Below are positions 13,110 to 25,600 of a stretch of 64,000 bases of DNA, in pieces. Source of the stretch: Solen grandis (lineage: Eukaryota > Mollusca > Bivalvia > Adapedonta > Solenidae); the NCBI GenBank assembly GCA_021229015.1, contig CM037782.1, forward strand, positions 44,508,688-44,572,687, in the 5' to 3' direction. The translations under genes and the position numbers were made by a program. The notes under the pieces were generated by a model that worked only from the letters and a program-made list of their open reading frames with translations, was not told where the DNA came from and ran no database searches. Numbering within the stretch: position 1 is the first letter of the stretch; each line of letters opens with the position of its first letter.

Positions 13110-13345
13110 GCTGAAGTAAGGACCCTGGATAGTGTAGTGGTATTGCACTTCGCTTCTCATCAACGCATCCAAGGTTTGATCCCTTGTGACATAGGTGAGA
13201 GGGTACGTTGGTTGCCTGTCCAGATAGTGGGTTTTTACCGGGTGCTCCAGTTTCCTCCAAAAATAATGACCACATCCAAGCCATCGAGAATGATTTATTT
13301 AAGTTGTAAGAACTTGTTTCATACTCGATGTAAAATAGATCAAGT
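13110..13345 (+). mobile_element. tRNA-derived SINE
   Basis: Starts with a tRNA-like head (GGATAGTGTAGTGGTATTGC as box A region; CAAGGTTTGATCCCTT as box B). A core follows containing GTGGGTTTTTACCGGGTGC and CCAGTTTCCTCC, a block seen in many invertebrate SINEs, and a tail TAAGTTGTAAGAACTTG. The same tail occurs inverted at 55590-55620, which shows that it is a family. Confidence 0.75.
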
Positions 13346-13361
13346 TCAAACTAATACTTAA

Positions 13362-13468
13362 CCTGTCAGTATTCCATTTTACATCATATTGTACCAAAAA
13401 ATACTGGTTGTCAGCCTGTCAGTATTCCATTTTACATCATATTGTACCAAAAAAAACTGGTTGTCAGC
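13362..13468. repeat. 53-bp direct duplication
   Basis: Two adjacent copies beginning CCTGTCAGTATTCCATTTTA and ending ACTGGTTGTCAG differ mainly in an A-run (AAAAAATACTGG against AAAAAAAACTGG). The near identity indicates a recent tandem duplication. Confidence 0.95.
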
Positions 13469-13900
13469 CCATACATAAAAAATCCTCCATCCAAATATTC
13501 TTTGAAATTGAATGTCAATCTGTCAGCCAAGACATTGTTAATTAAAATCTGTTTTAGTTTATATCTACCTATAAAAATGATTTCAAATGATATAAAATAT
13601 TATAAAGGGTTACCTTGCATCCTTAAAATTAATGGAGTACCTAATGTTGATAATTTATGTGTTTATAAACATTTAATGTAAAGTCTAATAGGTTACATGA
13701 GCAGGATCAATGAATTTATAAATATTAATTTACTTGATTTTAAACTGTATATATGAAACTATGTATTTTTCTTCAATGTGGAGACTGTGTTGAATCTAAG
13801 CTACACTATTGTATAAGGAAAGAGAGGATATACCTTGCTCTGGAGCTATCTGATGTATGTCTGTTGTTTGCCAAGGCATCAAATGCGTAAATTTGGGTAA

Positions 13901-14000
13901 NNNNNNNNNNNNNNNNNNNNNNNNNNNNNNNNNNNNNNNNNNNNNNNNNNNNNNNNNNNNNNNNNNNNNNNNNNNNNNNNNNNNNNNNNNNNNNNNNNNN
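13901..14000. other. Assembly gap, 100 N
   Basis: Exactly 100 N bases, the usual placeholder for a gap of unknown size. It lies between EIF2B3 exon 1 and an internal TRPA1 exon, both on the + strand, so it probably hides the remaining EIF2B3 exons and the first TRPA1 exons. Confidence 0.99.
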
Positions 14001-14052
14001 CAAGCACATGAAGGTTAACCACAATATACTGTTTTACCGAATGTCCCTTCAG

Positions 14053-14228
14053 ATTTCAACGCCAGAGACAAATTCGGGAATACTCCCCTCCACGTGGCGG
14101 TGAAGGCGGAGCAGATCCCCAGTATCACCTATCTCATCGAAAATGGCGCCAACACAAACATCCTGAACGAGGATGAATTAGCTCCCTTGCATCTGGCAGT
14201 CGAGATCAACTCGCCGAAATCATTAACG
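14053..14228 (+). CDS. TRPA1: TRPA1 exon a (ankyrin repeat)
   Basis: First visible TRPA1 exon, visible residues 1-59. It begins with two bases of an Asp codon after CCTTCAG, so an upstream exon ending in G (phase 1) must exist. Motifs GNTPLHVAVKAEQ and GANTNILN-APLHLAVEI match the second ankyrin region of human TRPA1. Ends ACG|GTATTT. Confidence 0.95.
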
Positions 14229-16601
14229 GTATTTTTCTCTTTTTCGTACTGAATTTTTGTGTAATAGTATTTATGTAGTCTATGAGAGGTATACTAGTGC
14301 ATTGCCTCTAGTATCACAGAAAACTCGCATAGTGTTACAACATTTTGCTCTGTATACTAACACCGTTTTAACAACGTCACAATGTAATGGGAACAAATAT
14401 TCTGGTAATAATTTACTAAAATAAATCAATATAAAACTGGCGATACTTTAAGTTAGACATTATGGCGTAAGCAATATTTTATATGATGATTAATTATTTT
14501 GATACATGGATATACGTATAATGTCTTTACAATGGAACCTCAGAGAACCGGGTACCTGGGTTCCGTTTTGTAAGGTGTTCGATTTTCAGGGGTTTCTTTT
14601 TAATACAAAATGTAATATAAACTTATATTTTGCATTATGTTAGGAACAATCTAAAACAAGGTTACAGGTTATTTTCTATCACACATAATTATGTTTCATG
14701 CCTATATAAGTCTGACAGCATTCGTCACAAAGTTTGTTGATAATAAACCCTTCCTTCTTTTCCTTCCGTCTGATGTTTACGTCACTTGAAGAAAAGTAAC
14801 AGAGACTAATAGAGTGTTTATAACACTTGGACTAGATAAGCTAGACCCCTAAACCAAATACAGTATACGGTCAAACCGTCCCCCAGTCAAATCGTCCTCC
14901 AGTCAAATCGTCCCTAAATTGGTCAAATCGTACCCCATGTGGCATAAATATTGGTCAAGACGTCCCCCTAAATTGTCCCCCTTCCAAATAATATATGTGT
15001 TTGTTTTTAAGTAATTATATTAATGATTTTGCATTTGAAGTTCTAAAAGTCGTTCATTTGACAAAGTGTATAAATTGTCTAACTTTAAAGTTAAAATTTA
15101 AGTTGTTTTGATTTTTTTTTTAATATTGATGATGGATAAAAAATAATGTTGATGGGTAATGTAATGAAAACCCAACTCAACGGAAGACAGCAACATAGTC
15201 CGATGTCTTCCTTCCGGTCACTAGCGCGGTAAATCAGTTATCATATGGTCAAAACATTTACACAATGTATATATTCATACTCGTACATACTTTAAACAAT
15301 ATAAATATATGCTCATATCTAAAGTTTCATCATACTTACATTTTGCAATTATTAATGAATTGGTTCCGGAACTGGAAGCTCTCTTTCAAACAGAATACTA
15401 CATTTTTTATTATTTTGTTTTCACTTCATATACGTCGCAGGTAATTAGATTATACATATATAGGCCGTTACAGTGGTGGACTTACTGTTTATTATAAACA
15501 ATCACTATCAAAACATATTGAGATAGTAGAGTCATTTCAAAATGGCATTATTTGTGTTAAATTTACTAAAGACTTGTTTGATTTTAATGAAGATGTCTAT
15601 TTTTTAAGTACTTATATACCCCCTATAAATTCTACTGTAATTAACACTGATAATTTTGATTTCTATGATGAACTAGAAACCCTTCTTGAAAAATATAAAC
15701 TTTTAGGAAAATGTTTTATCGTAGGCGATTTTAACAGCCGATGTGCAAATATTGACGATTTTATTGAATACGACCAATATATAAATTATGACAGCCAGCT
15801 GTCAAAGTCTGTTTACATAAACAAACGTGTATCTAAAGATCACGTGACTGACTCACACGGTAAACGCCTGATTGAACTGTGTCAATCCACATCTTTTATT
15901 ATTGGTAACGGGCGACTTCATGATGATCGTGATATTGGTGACTTTACATTTCATTCTAGCCAGGGTTCAAGTGTAGTTGATTATTTATTGTTAAACCCAC
16001 TTGATATGAGTGAAATCACTAGTTTTAATATACAAAATATTACAGAATTTTCCGACCATTGTGGTATTACATTCTCCTTGAAAATGAAAAGTAAAGAAAA
16101 TACAAATGAGGTGAATAATACAGAAAAATTCTACATCTCATTTGATGAAAACAAAGTAAATGAATTTCAACATTTATTATCTGCAAAAAACAGTGAACTT
16201 TTATCTCTCGCTGAACAAATTGAAAGTGTTGATAATATTGACAAGTTAACAAATGATTTTATCTCAATTTTACAAGAATGTTCTTTTAAAACATTTAGTC
16301 AAGAAAAATACTCATCACAAACCAAAAAAGTCAATTCAAACAAAAAGCCGTGGTTTAATGACGATTGTTATACAGCCAGGAAACAGTTCACGAAAGCAAG
16401 GAATGCATTTAACAGGGATAAAAACAATGGTAATTTAAAAAAAGAATTTCTCAAAAGAAAAAAACATTATAATCAAACCAAACACAAAAATAAACATTTA
16501 AAAAAAAAAACAAGCTGAAAATCTCAGTACATCAGACCTATATGAACACTTCAAAATACTGTACAGCACAGATAATGATAGCGAAACCAGCTTAAGACAA
16601 A

Positions 16602-16639
<38 letters not shown>

Positions 16640-19600
16640 GATGAAGTATATGATGATGATCTAGATGCAGAAATTACAATATCTGAATTAAAGTATGCAA
16701 TTTTTTCACAAAAGAATAATAAAAGCTCAGGATTAGACCAAATAAGCGCAGAAATGTATAAACATTCATTTAATGATACGTCACAGTTTATTCTTAATTT
16801 ATTTAACCGACTTTTTAAAAATGGTGAATATCCTACATGTTTTGGAGAAGGAATAATATATCCTATCTTTAAAGGTGGAAAAATAGACGAAGCCAAAAAT
16901 TATAGAGGAATAACACTCATTAACATTTTATCTAAAATCTATTCACAAGTTTTACTAAACAGATTAACAAAATGGAGCATTAAACATGAAAAAATCATTA
17001 AAAATCAATTTGGATTTCAAAAAGAAAAGTCTACCATAGATTGTATTTTTATTTTACATTCAATAATAGCAAAAACTTTAGCAAGTAAAAAGAAACTATT
17101 TTGTGCATTTGTAGATTTCGAAAAATGTTTCGATAGGATAGACAGAAGTTACTTATTCCGTAAACTAATAAATGAAAATTTATCTTCGATTTTTGTAAAA
17201 GCTTTAAAAAGCATGTACAATACTGTAAAGGCGTGTGTAAGATATAAGTCAAACATTTCATCATTTTTTGAATCCAATATCGGTGTGAAGCAAGGAGACC
17301 CCTGCTCCACGATATTATTTTTATTTTTCCTCAACGATATTACATCAAACTTAAATACTGATATCAATAACCTTTTTACAATAGATGATGTAAAATTATG
17401 TCTTCTCCTATTTGCGGACGACGCGGTAATTTTTGCCCATACACCTGAAGCTCTACAATCATTACTCAACGATTTACATACTTATTGTTGCAAATGGGGT
17501 CTTAAACTAAATACGAAAAAAACTAAAATCATGATATTTGAAAAAGGAAGACCATCACAAGTTAACCTGAAGTATAATAATATTACCCTAGATATAACTG
17601 ATTCTTTTAAATATCTTGGAATTACTTTATATAAAAACGGTGGCTGGTATAGAACGCAAAAATATATAGCCGAGCATTCAAAACAAGCTTTGCATAATTT
17701 ATTTATAACATATAATCAACTTGAACTTACTATTAAAGATAAATGTAAACTGTTCGACTCACTGGTAGGATCTATTCTACACTACGGTGCGGAAATATTT
17801 GGATATCACGATTGTAAAAGCCTTGATATTATACATTGTAAATTTTTAAGAAAGATATTAGGCGTTAATAAAAATACTAATCTTGACTGTTTATATGGAG
17901 AAACAGAAAGGTATCCATTAAATATATATAGACAATTTAAAATGATAAAATACTGGATAAAAGTATTAAACGCAAAAAACGATTCACTAATCAAAGTAAT
18001 TTACAATATGTTAAAAGCGATACTGAAAATAATATCAACTATTATGGACTAAATTGGACCTGGCATGTAAAATATATTTTAAACAACTTAGGAATGACTG
18101 ACTTATGGACATACCAAAATGACATGACAATAAACTTCCAATTATAAAACAAAGAATATTAGATATTTTCAACCAAAACTGGCATGCGCGCATAAATGAA
18201 TCTAACCGACTATATTCATACAATAAATTTAAACATACTCTTACGTTAGAAAAATACCTCACTTGTATAAATATGAATAAATACAGAATTTAATAGAAAA
18301 AGGTCGACATTTAAATACCAAAAAAAATTTAAAAAAATGCAAACATAGAAAACGAAACCATTTCCTTTTAGTCTGCCCAAAATATTATTCATTAAGAAAA
18401 AAGTTTTTACCATCCTATTATTGCCATTGGCCATGATGCAAAAATTTATATCGATTATGACATGTAATTCTAATACTATTCTTAACAAACTTTCTAAATA
18501 TATTTATTTTGCTTTTAGGATAAGAAACAGCTAGCTATTTCAATTATTGGACTCTATTTGATCTAATTATATAATTCTCTGTAAAAACACTGTATTGATA
18601 ACTTAAATACCATCACATTGTATGTACTGTAGGCTATGAATATGCTGTATGCTATTTAATGCCGAATAAAGTATGTTATGTTATGTTATATACCTATGAA
18701 TTATTGAGAGTGTGATCATATGGCACGTGACACTAATTCCATAACCTTATACACAGTCCTTTAAACAGACGTAATCATTTCTCACATAATCACTTCTCAT
18801 AATGTGTAATAAACTAATTAATAGAGACTGTATACCGAGAATGAAATTCTGACTAGATACAGAACAGAACAGAAGTTATATTTTTTTTTCGAAAAGCTTT
18901 TATACAATAAATAGCTAATTTTATAACTGAAATATTTGTTGCTTTCATTAATTCAGTGAATTTTACGACGCTATGGTATGTATAATAGTACCGTGGAATT
19001 ATAATTTATTTATTTCAGTCTCATTCATGTACAAAACAATTAAACAGAGAATCATAAAACATGAAAATAGCACATGACCATTCATAATTTGAATTACAAG
19101 AGACTTTTGTAATACATTTAGGTAAACATTAAAACTCAAGACATATCGTACTGATATTAACATCATAAAGTGTATAAAACAAATAACAGAAGCCTATCTA
19201 ATAAATAAAAAAAAACATATATAATTAAATTACTTACATAGATAAAATTGACGACGTTGAAGAATATTAAAACAGGTTTTGGCACATTGTCTGATTAAAC
19301 ATTGACTAGAGAACAATAAAGTGAATTTGTTTGCTTTACTAAGATTCATAAAGTAAGGATAAAATGCATTTGCTTTATAATATAAATCTGATCTAAAATC
19401 ATCATATAAAGGACAGTCTAAAATGACATGCATTTCGTCTTCAACTACGCGACAGAAAGGACAGTGGCGTTCATCCAGTCTCAAATTCTCATATCTACCC
19501 GTTTCAATACGTATTGGGGCTACCCCACACCTAAATTTACATAAAGCTGATCTATGCCTAGGGGGTAAGATCATTTTGCAATACTCTTCAGCAGAGTACA

Positions 19601-22600
19601 CCTGCTTATAGGTCCTGTAGGTCCTTAATTTATTTTGACCCTTGCCTGATACACCAACTGGGCTATTGATTATACGAGACCACTCGGTTATGTAATTCTC
19701 CATGACTGAGGCTTCAACTTGGTTAACAAATGCCGATTTGGATATAGGGTGCGAAATATTACAAAAGCTGTCAAGCCTAAGATCCCTTAATTGTTTTTTA
19801 ACAGTATGAAACCAGTTTTTACTGTTACTTGATTTAGACACAGACCATAACGCAATACGTTTATTTATTCGTGATGAGTTAGTATGGGACAGACGGGTCA
19901 ACTGCATAGCAATATACTTCCACTGTCGAACCACAGGGGGGACACATCCCATTTCTCACGGCACGGCAGCATTTGGTGTATATTTTCCCACCCCAAGGAA
20001 AAATCTCATAGCACGGTTGTGGACAGCATTTATGCAAGAAAATGACTTATGACCCCAAACAGAGGACCCATACGCAATCACCGGCCAAACCAATGAGTCA
20101 TACAGTTTTGTAAAAACATTATAGGGTACTCCACCAACCAGTTTGCATTTCGCTATCAGTAGAGCCAATGCTCGACTTGCGCTCTGTGCCACCATCCTTG
20201 CTGTAACATTAAGATCAAGATGCTCTTGTAATACTATGCCTAAATATTTATATCTATCAATATAAGTTAAAGTATCTTGTCCACAATTAAAAACAAAGTC
20301 TGATCGCGTTTGAGATTCAGGGCGAAAATGTACAATATTACTCTTGCTAGTGTTTATCACCATATCATTTGTATGACACCAATCATGCAAACCATTTAAC
20401 AAAATCTGTAGGTCATTTTCATTTTCAGCCATTAAAACAATATCATCGGCATACAGAAGTATACAAACATTCTCCTTATCAATGGTGACACCAACGTTAA
20501 ACGTTTTTAAAAACACAGCTAAGTCATTAATATAAAAATTAAAAAATATCGGCGATAACCCACAGCCTTGCCGTAAGCCACACTGCACATCAAACCACTC
20601 TGTAGTAAAAGAATTAATTTGGATACATGAGGCTACACATGAGTATAAAGATTTTACAGCGCTCAACATTCTACCACAAATACCAATATCTTGCAGTCTT
20701 TTCCTTAATTTAGAACGATTGATTAGATCATACGCTTTACGAAAATCGACGAAAGCAGTAAAAGTATTTTTCTTCAATTTCTTTCTTGTATCAATAAGAT
20801 TGACAAGAGATGAAATATGATCTATTGTACTCCTTTTCTTTCTAAAGCCATTTTGCTCATCAACAATAATGTTATTAGCTTCTGACCAAGTGCTAAGCCT
20901 GTCATTCAATATACTGCAGTACAGTTTATACATGGTACACGTCAACGCTATTCCTCTGTATGATAGAGGGTCCCTAGCATCAGCCGTTGACGATTTAGGT
21001 ATAGGATGGATGATACATTTATTCCATATAGAAGGTACAATACCCTTATTAAAACAAATATTAAATAAAACATGTAAAAACATAGCGGTTGCATTATTTT
21101 TTAGCACCTCCGAGGGGATATTGTCAATACCTGTAGCTTTTCTAAGCTTAGCTCTGTCTAACGCTCTCTTAACTTCTAAGATAGAAATATTGTCATTAAA
21201 TGGCTGTTGCATAACATTATCCTCAGTCCTTAGATCAAGATTTACATCCTGATTCAAATAATTCGTAGGAATATTATTAAACAAAGAACTAAAGTCTTGT
21301 TTCCATTTAGACAGTATATCATCTAAAGATGATGAAGTGGATCCATCCTCAAACACTACTTGCATAGGTATATTTTGGCCTTTACTCTGGCCAATACCAA
21401 TCTTACCAATTGATTGCCAGAATTTTGACTGATCAACATTACAATCAGATAAAATATCACTTTGCAATGAATACCAATAATAACGTTTAGCTTTTTGCAC
21501 TTCGCGGTCAAAGCACTTCCTAGCTTGTACAAAGTCAGCTTTAAGCTTCGATTTTTCATTTCTACATAAACATTTTAACCATTTCCGCTCAGCAATACAT
21601 AAAACATTCCACAGATCTGTCAGACCTGGGTTCCACCAAGGTTTAGCAGATCTATATCTTTTGTTTACATTTACCCCAGAAAAGGTCTTATATGGTACAT
21701 CTTTATACATATTTTGTTTAATGATAGAACACCAATCATTATATAAAGTATCGATATCACTTTGTGACTGAAGACCTTGCTCAAGGTTTTCAATGATGTT
21801 ATTTATTTGCAGTATAGTTCCCGACCCTCTGAGAAAGTTACCTGGAATCCTTTTTAAATCAAACTTATCATACGCTGTACGTTCACATGAACTTTTATCG
21901 TAAAATGATACAATATCACATACAATATTCCACGACAACAATGAGTGGTCCGGGATACTAGTTGGTGCGAGAGTGCTTATATCACAACTATTGTTTATAA
22001 CATCAGTCGTTAATGTGACTGAAAAATCAGTGAACTTAGACAAACTATCATGCTTAGCTATGCAATAATCTACTACCGCTTACCCTTTCACTGACACGGA
22101 AGTAAATTCATTTGAAAGGTCATATCTACCATTAAGCATACACAAATTTGTATTAATCAAAAAATCAATAAACATTTCCCCATAAAAATTACTTTTAAAA
22201 TCGGTAACTTTCCGACGTGGAATATCATCGACCCCTGCAATAAAATCATCTAGATCGCCACAACGGCTATTGAAGTCTCCACATATATAAATTAAACCCT
22301 CATTTTGGAATGTATAAATATTAGCTAACATACTTTCATAAAAACTATTCACATCAAATTGCCTCGAAGAATTCTCCGGTGGTAAATAGCAAACACAAGG
22401 TAGTAAAGTAAAATCGTCCATATTTATGAACCATTCTAAGCCACAGAATACCTTCACTGGTAGCATCTAAAACAGAAATACGAAAGTTATCACATACAGA
22501 ATTACGTATCAAAAACCCTACCCCACCAGATCCAGTTCTGGCGTTACGATGTATTTGTTTACGGTTATGACCAAACCATTGATAACCCTCGATATTCACA

Positions 22601-25600
22601 GTATTGTTCTCAGTCAAATGAGTTTCAGCTAGAGCTAATATGTCAAAGTCATTATTTACAATACACTCTTTACGCAAGGTAAAGTTATCAGAGTTACAAT
22701 CCATATTAAAACCGCGGACATTCCAAAACCCGGCTTTGTACTAATGAAGGGTAGATCCGCCTCTGTACTGACCACCACCGTGTCCCCGCCTGCCGGTCCT
22801 GCCGCGAGCGCCACCTTGCCGGCGATCGCCACTGCTCCCGTTGCCTGGACGGTTGACACCACGGTTGTCACTGCGGTTGTCCCTGTCGTTGCCCTGTCGT
22901 CTCGGACTGTATCGGTTCGAATCCAGCTCATTGAGGTTGTCTCTTGGTCTCTCCACGTCCTTTCGGATAACTCGAGCGCCTCTCAGAGCAAGCCCATGAA
23001 GCTTTAATGAGCCTAGAATTACTCGAAAGTTATTAGCCATCATTCTCTCCGCGTGTGTTTGATCATGGTTGATAAACACGTCCCTATATTGTCGACTAGA
23101 AGATAAGGCATTCTTCCCCACCATCACTTTGCGCTTATCTTCATGTGAACTGAAAGTTGCTATGACAACTCCTGGCTTATTCACTCCAGACTTCTTTCGC
23201 TCAGCTTTAACACAAGAGACATCTGACAGTTTAAGTCCATCACGAATCAGAGCGTTTACCTTAACTTTTGTATTTTCACTAGAAGATTCCGGAAGGTCTC
23301 TAATTACCACATTCAATGACAAATCTGGTTTAGTCAGGGATGAAGACCTGCCGGTCAAATCCTGAATTTTACCATTAATTTCTCCCAGGTCTTCTGCAAG
23401 TTCAGCCTTCAAATCTTCTTTAAAAGAAACAATATCCGCTTCAACCTTGGTTCGAATCTTTGTCATCTCTGAGTTTACACGCTTATCCAACAGTTGTGCT
23501 ACTTTGTTAGAAATGCGCTGTTCCAAGCCAGATTCTAACTTGTCCATACGCTCGCTCAGTGCACTAAATTGCATATGAATGTCAGCAGACAACTGAGTTA
23601 ACAATTGCTCAACGGATGGAACAGTACCAGAACTATCAGGAGATGATGACCCAGGCTTTTTCGATATCAGCGAGCGTCTGGCCTTTGCCGTTATACGCGC
23701 CTTCTTTGCATCAGCATCCGAGGTACTAGGCTCGGAAGCGTTACGTTTCCGTCCCGTATGTACTGGTGTAGAAACCCGCGTGGCTTGTTGCGACGACATA
23801 ATAGAGTCCACATATTCAGCTGCCTCCCCCATATCCGAGCCCATTACACATGAACTGGCCATATCGTCTCTCTCGAGCACGCAAATCAAGCGTGACGAAA
23901 TCACTGGTGTAGGTCAGCTATGCACCCGTGTGTCTATTATATTGTAATCTCAATACCTGGCAGGTATCGATAATTGGTCTTCGGTAACAATAAACGTATG
24001 CACTGTACTGTTAGTGAGAATCGCTCAAGTGTGCAAAATTTACACCATCTATCGGTGGCACATAGGAAAAAAAAAGAAACTCACAGTTCAAAACATCCAA
24101 AATCCTTCAAATATACAATTTCTCCTACTAAACTGAATATCCAGTCACAAAGCATATATCCACACTATCAAGTTTGTAAGTTTTCAATTCCCTACACTTC
24201 GCAAATTTCACAAAAATACGTAAATATCCGAGAGCTCAAAAATCCGTGGCTCCCACACAGAACACGCATTGAATGTTGTGGAATGTAAGATTTTCTTAAG
24301 TTTAAATACATTGGACAAATTAAAATGAAATGATACTCGTCTTCAATATCATCAGTATTGCAAAAGTGACATTTTCTATCTTCTCTTCTTATTCGACTAT
24401 GTCTACCTTGTTCAATATTAAGGGTATGTGAAGATAATCTTAACTTAGCTAAAATTCTCCTATATTTTAAATTTTCTAATATACTCAAATATGGTGTACG
24501 TTCAAAAACAGTTTTAAGTTCGCAGTATAGATACAGTGAGGAACTATTCCTAATGCCTTCTCTCCACTGAGTAATATATGTATCTTAGTCTAGTTCTAAG
24601 TACTGGAATAAAATTCTTAATATCCACCGATTCAGGGAACCACCACACATCTGTAAAACCATTATTTGGTAATAAATCTATAACTTTTGACGACCAATTT
24701 ACTTTACTATCATTCTCATTTACTTTTATCTTGATGCAATTTTAGGAAATATTTAATTATTCTAACATGTCTTTCAATAATAAGTGGAAATCGTCCAAGT
24801 TCGCCATATACAGCCAATGAATTTGTAGATACAAGAACGTAATCAAATCTTTATACATTTAAGCAGGTCATATTCATCAGAATTAAGAGAGAGAGAGAAA
24901 AAAAAAAAAGATCAGTTACATTTTGAGAATTATTTGGACTTGTTATTTATTTATTTTATTAAAATTAATATACATTTAAGTAGGTGGTCATATTCATATA
25001 TTTCTTCTATTATGCAACAATGTATTTATGTACATTTTGAGAGTGAACAAATATATATATATAATGATATTTCCAGACGCTACTGAGCCACAGTGGCGTC
25101 AACCCGAACCTCAAGGGAGAGAAGGGATTACTTCCGCTCCACTATTGTGCCTACAAGGACCGGGATGAGTGCGCCAAACTATTGGTAAGAACAAGTCTTG
25201 CATGTTTGGTAGGACTTTCAAGAGGTAAGGGGTGCAAGAAATTAAATTATCAAGTCCCCAGGTCACGAGATGAAAATACAATGTATGGGAACTGTTGTAA
25301 ATCTCTACGGTCCGTCTGGGAAAAGTTTGAATTATTTTCTCTAATCAAGGATTGTGGTCTTCAAAATAATGGATACAAAATTTGCATCCCTGTCATGTGT
25401 GGTGCCCTCGGTACGGATGATCTTGTCCATACCACACATACACATGAGGGATAACTATTATCGTATGGCCAGTGTTACTATACTATAAGATGGATCACAT
25501 GCTCAATGTGCCCAATTGTCACACGACCGCGTTGTAATCGAATCACGAGAGAGGAAATTACATTGTCTGTCTTTCCTCATCCCACCATTTTAAAGCAATT

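Larger units (their letters stand above)
15463..18691 (+). mobile_element. LINE retrotransposon, 5'-truncated (+ strand)
   Basis: A non-LTR retrotransposon in the same orientation as TRPA1. It starts inside the APE-type endonuclease (GRYSGGLTVYYK at 15463) and lacks ORF1 and the first part of the nuclease. Endonuclease and reverse transcriptase are in different frames, separated at an 11-A run (16500-16510). A further frameshift falls near 18005, after which C-terminal text continues in other frames (for example NLIEKGRHLN and HFLLVCPKYYSLRKKF). The 3' end has AATAAA at 18665 followed by about four ATGTT repeats, a tail style known in some LINE clades. Damage and truncation show that it is dead. 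I cannot assign the clade. Confidence 0.95.
18999..23960 (-). mobile_element. Near full-length LINE with ORF1 and ORF2 (- strand)
   Basis: A non-LTR retrotransposon antisense to TRPA1. On the minus strand it runs ORF1 (23904-22741), a short junction, ORF2 endonuclease (22704-22080), reverse transcriptase (22043-19956) and a C-terminal Cys/His region (19952-19230), then a 3' region ending in an AAATAAAT-like tail near 19000. ORF2 is broken by a frameshift near 22430 and by two stop codons in the main frame (TAA at 22080, TGA near 19953). Each break is small, so the copy is younger than the + strand LINE. Its boundaries are approximate: I could not identify a target-site duplication. Confidence 0.94.

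Noticed and set aside
15309..15497. Separate 62-codon gene before the + strand LINE
   Set aside because: Its end overlaps the true LINE frame, which opens at 15463 (GRYSGGL) in another frame; no family match.
22744..23365. Plus-strand ORFs opposite LINE ORF1
   Set aside because: Shadows of the minus-strand ORF1, produced by its codon bias.
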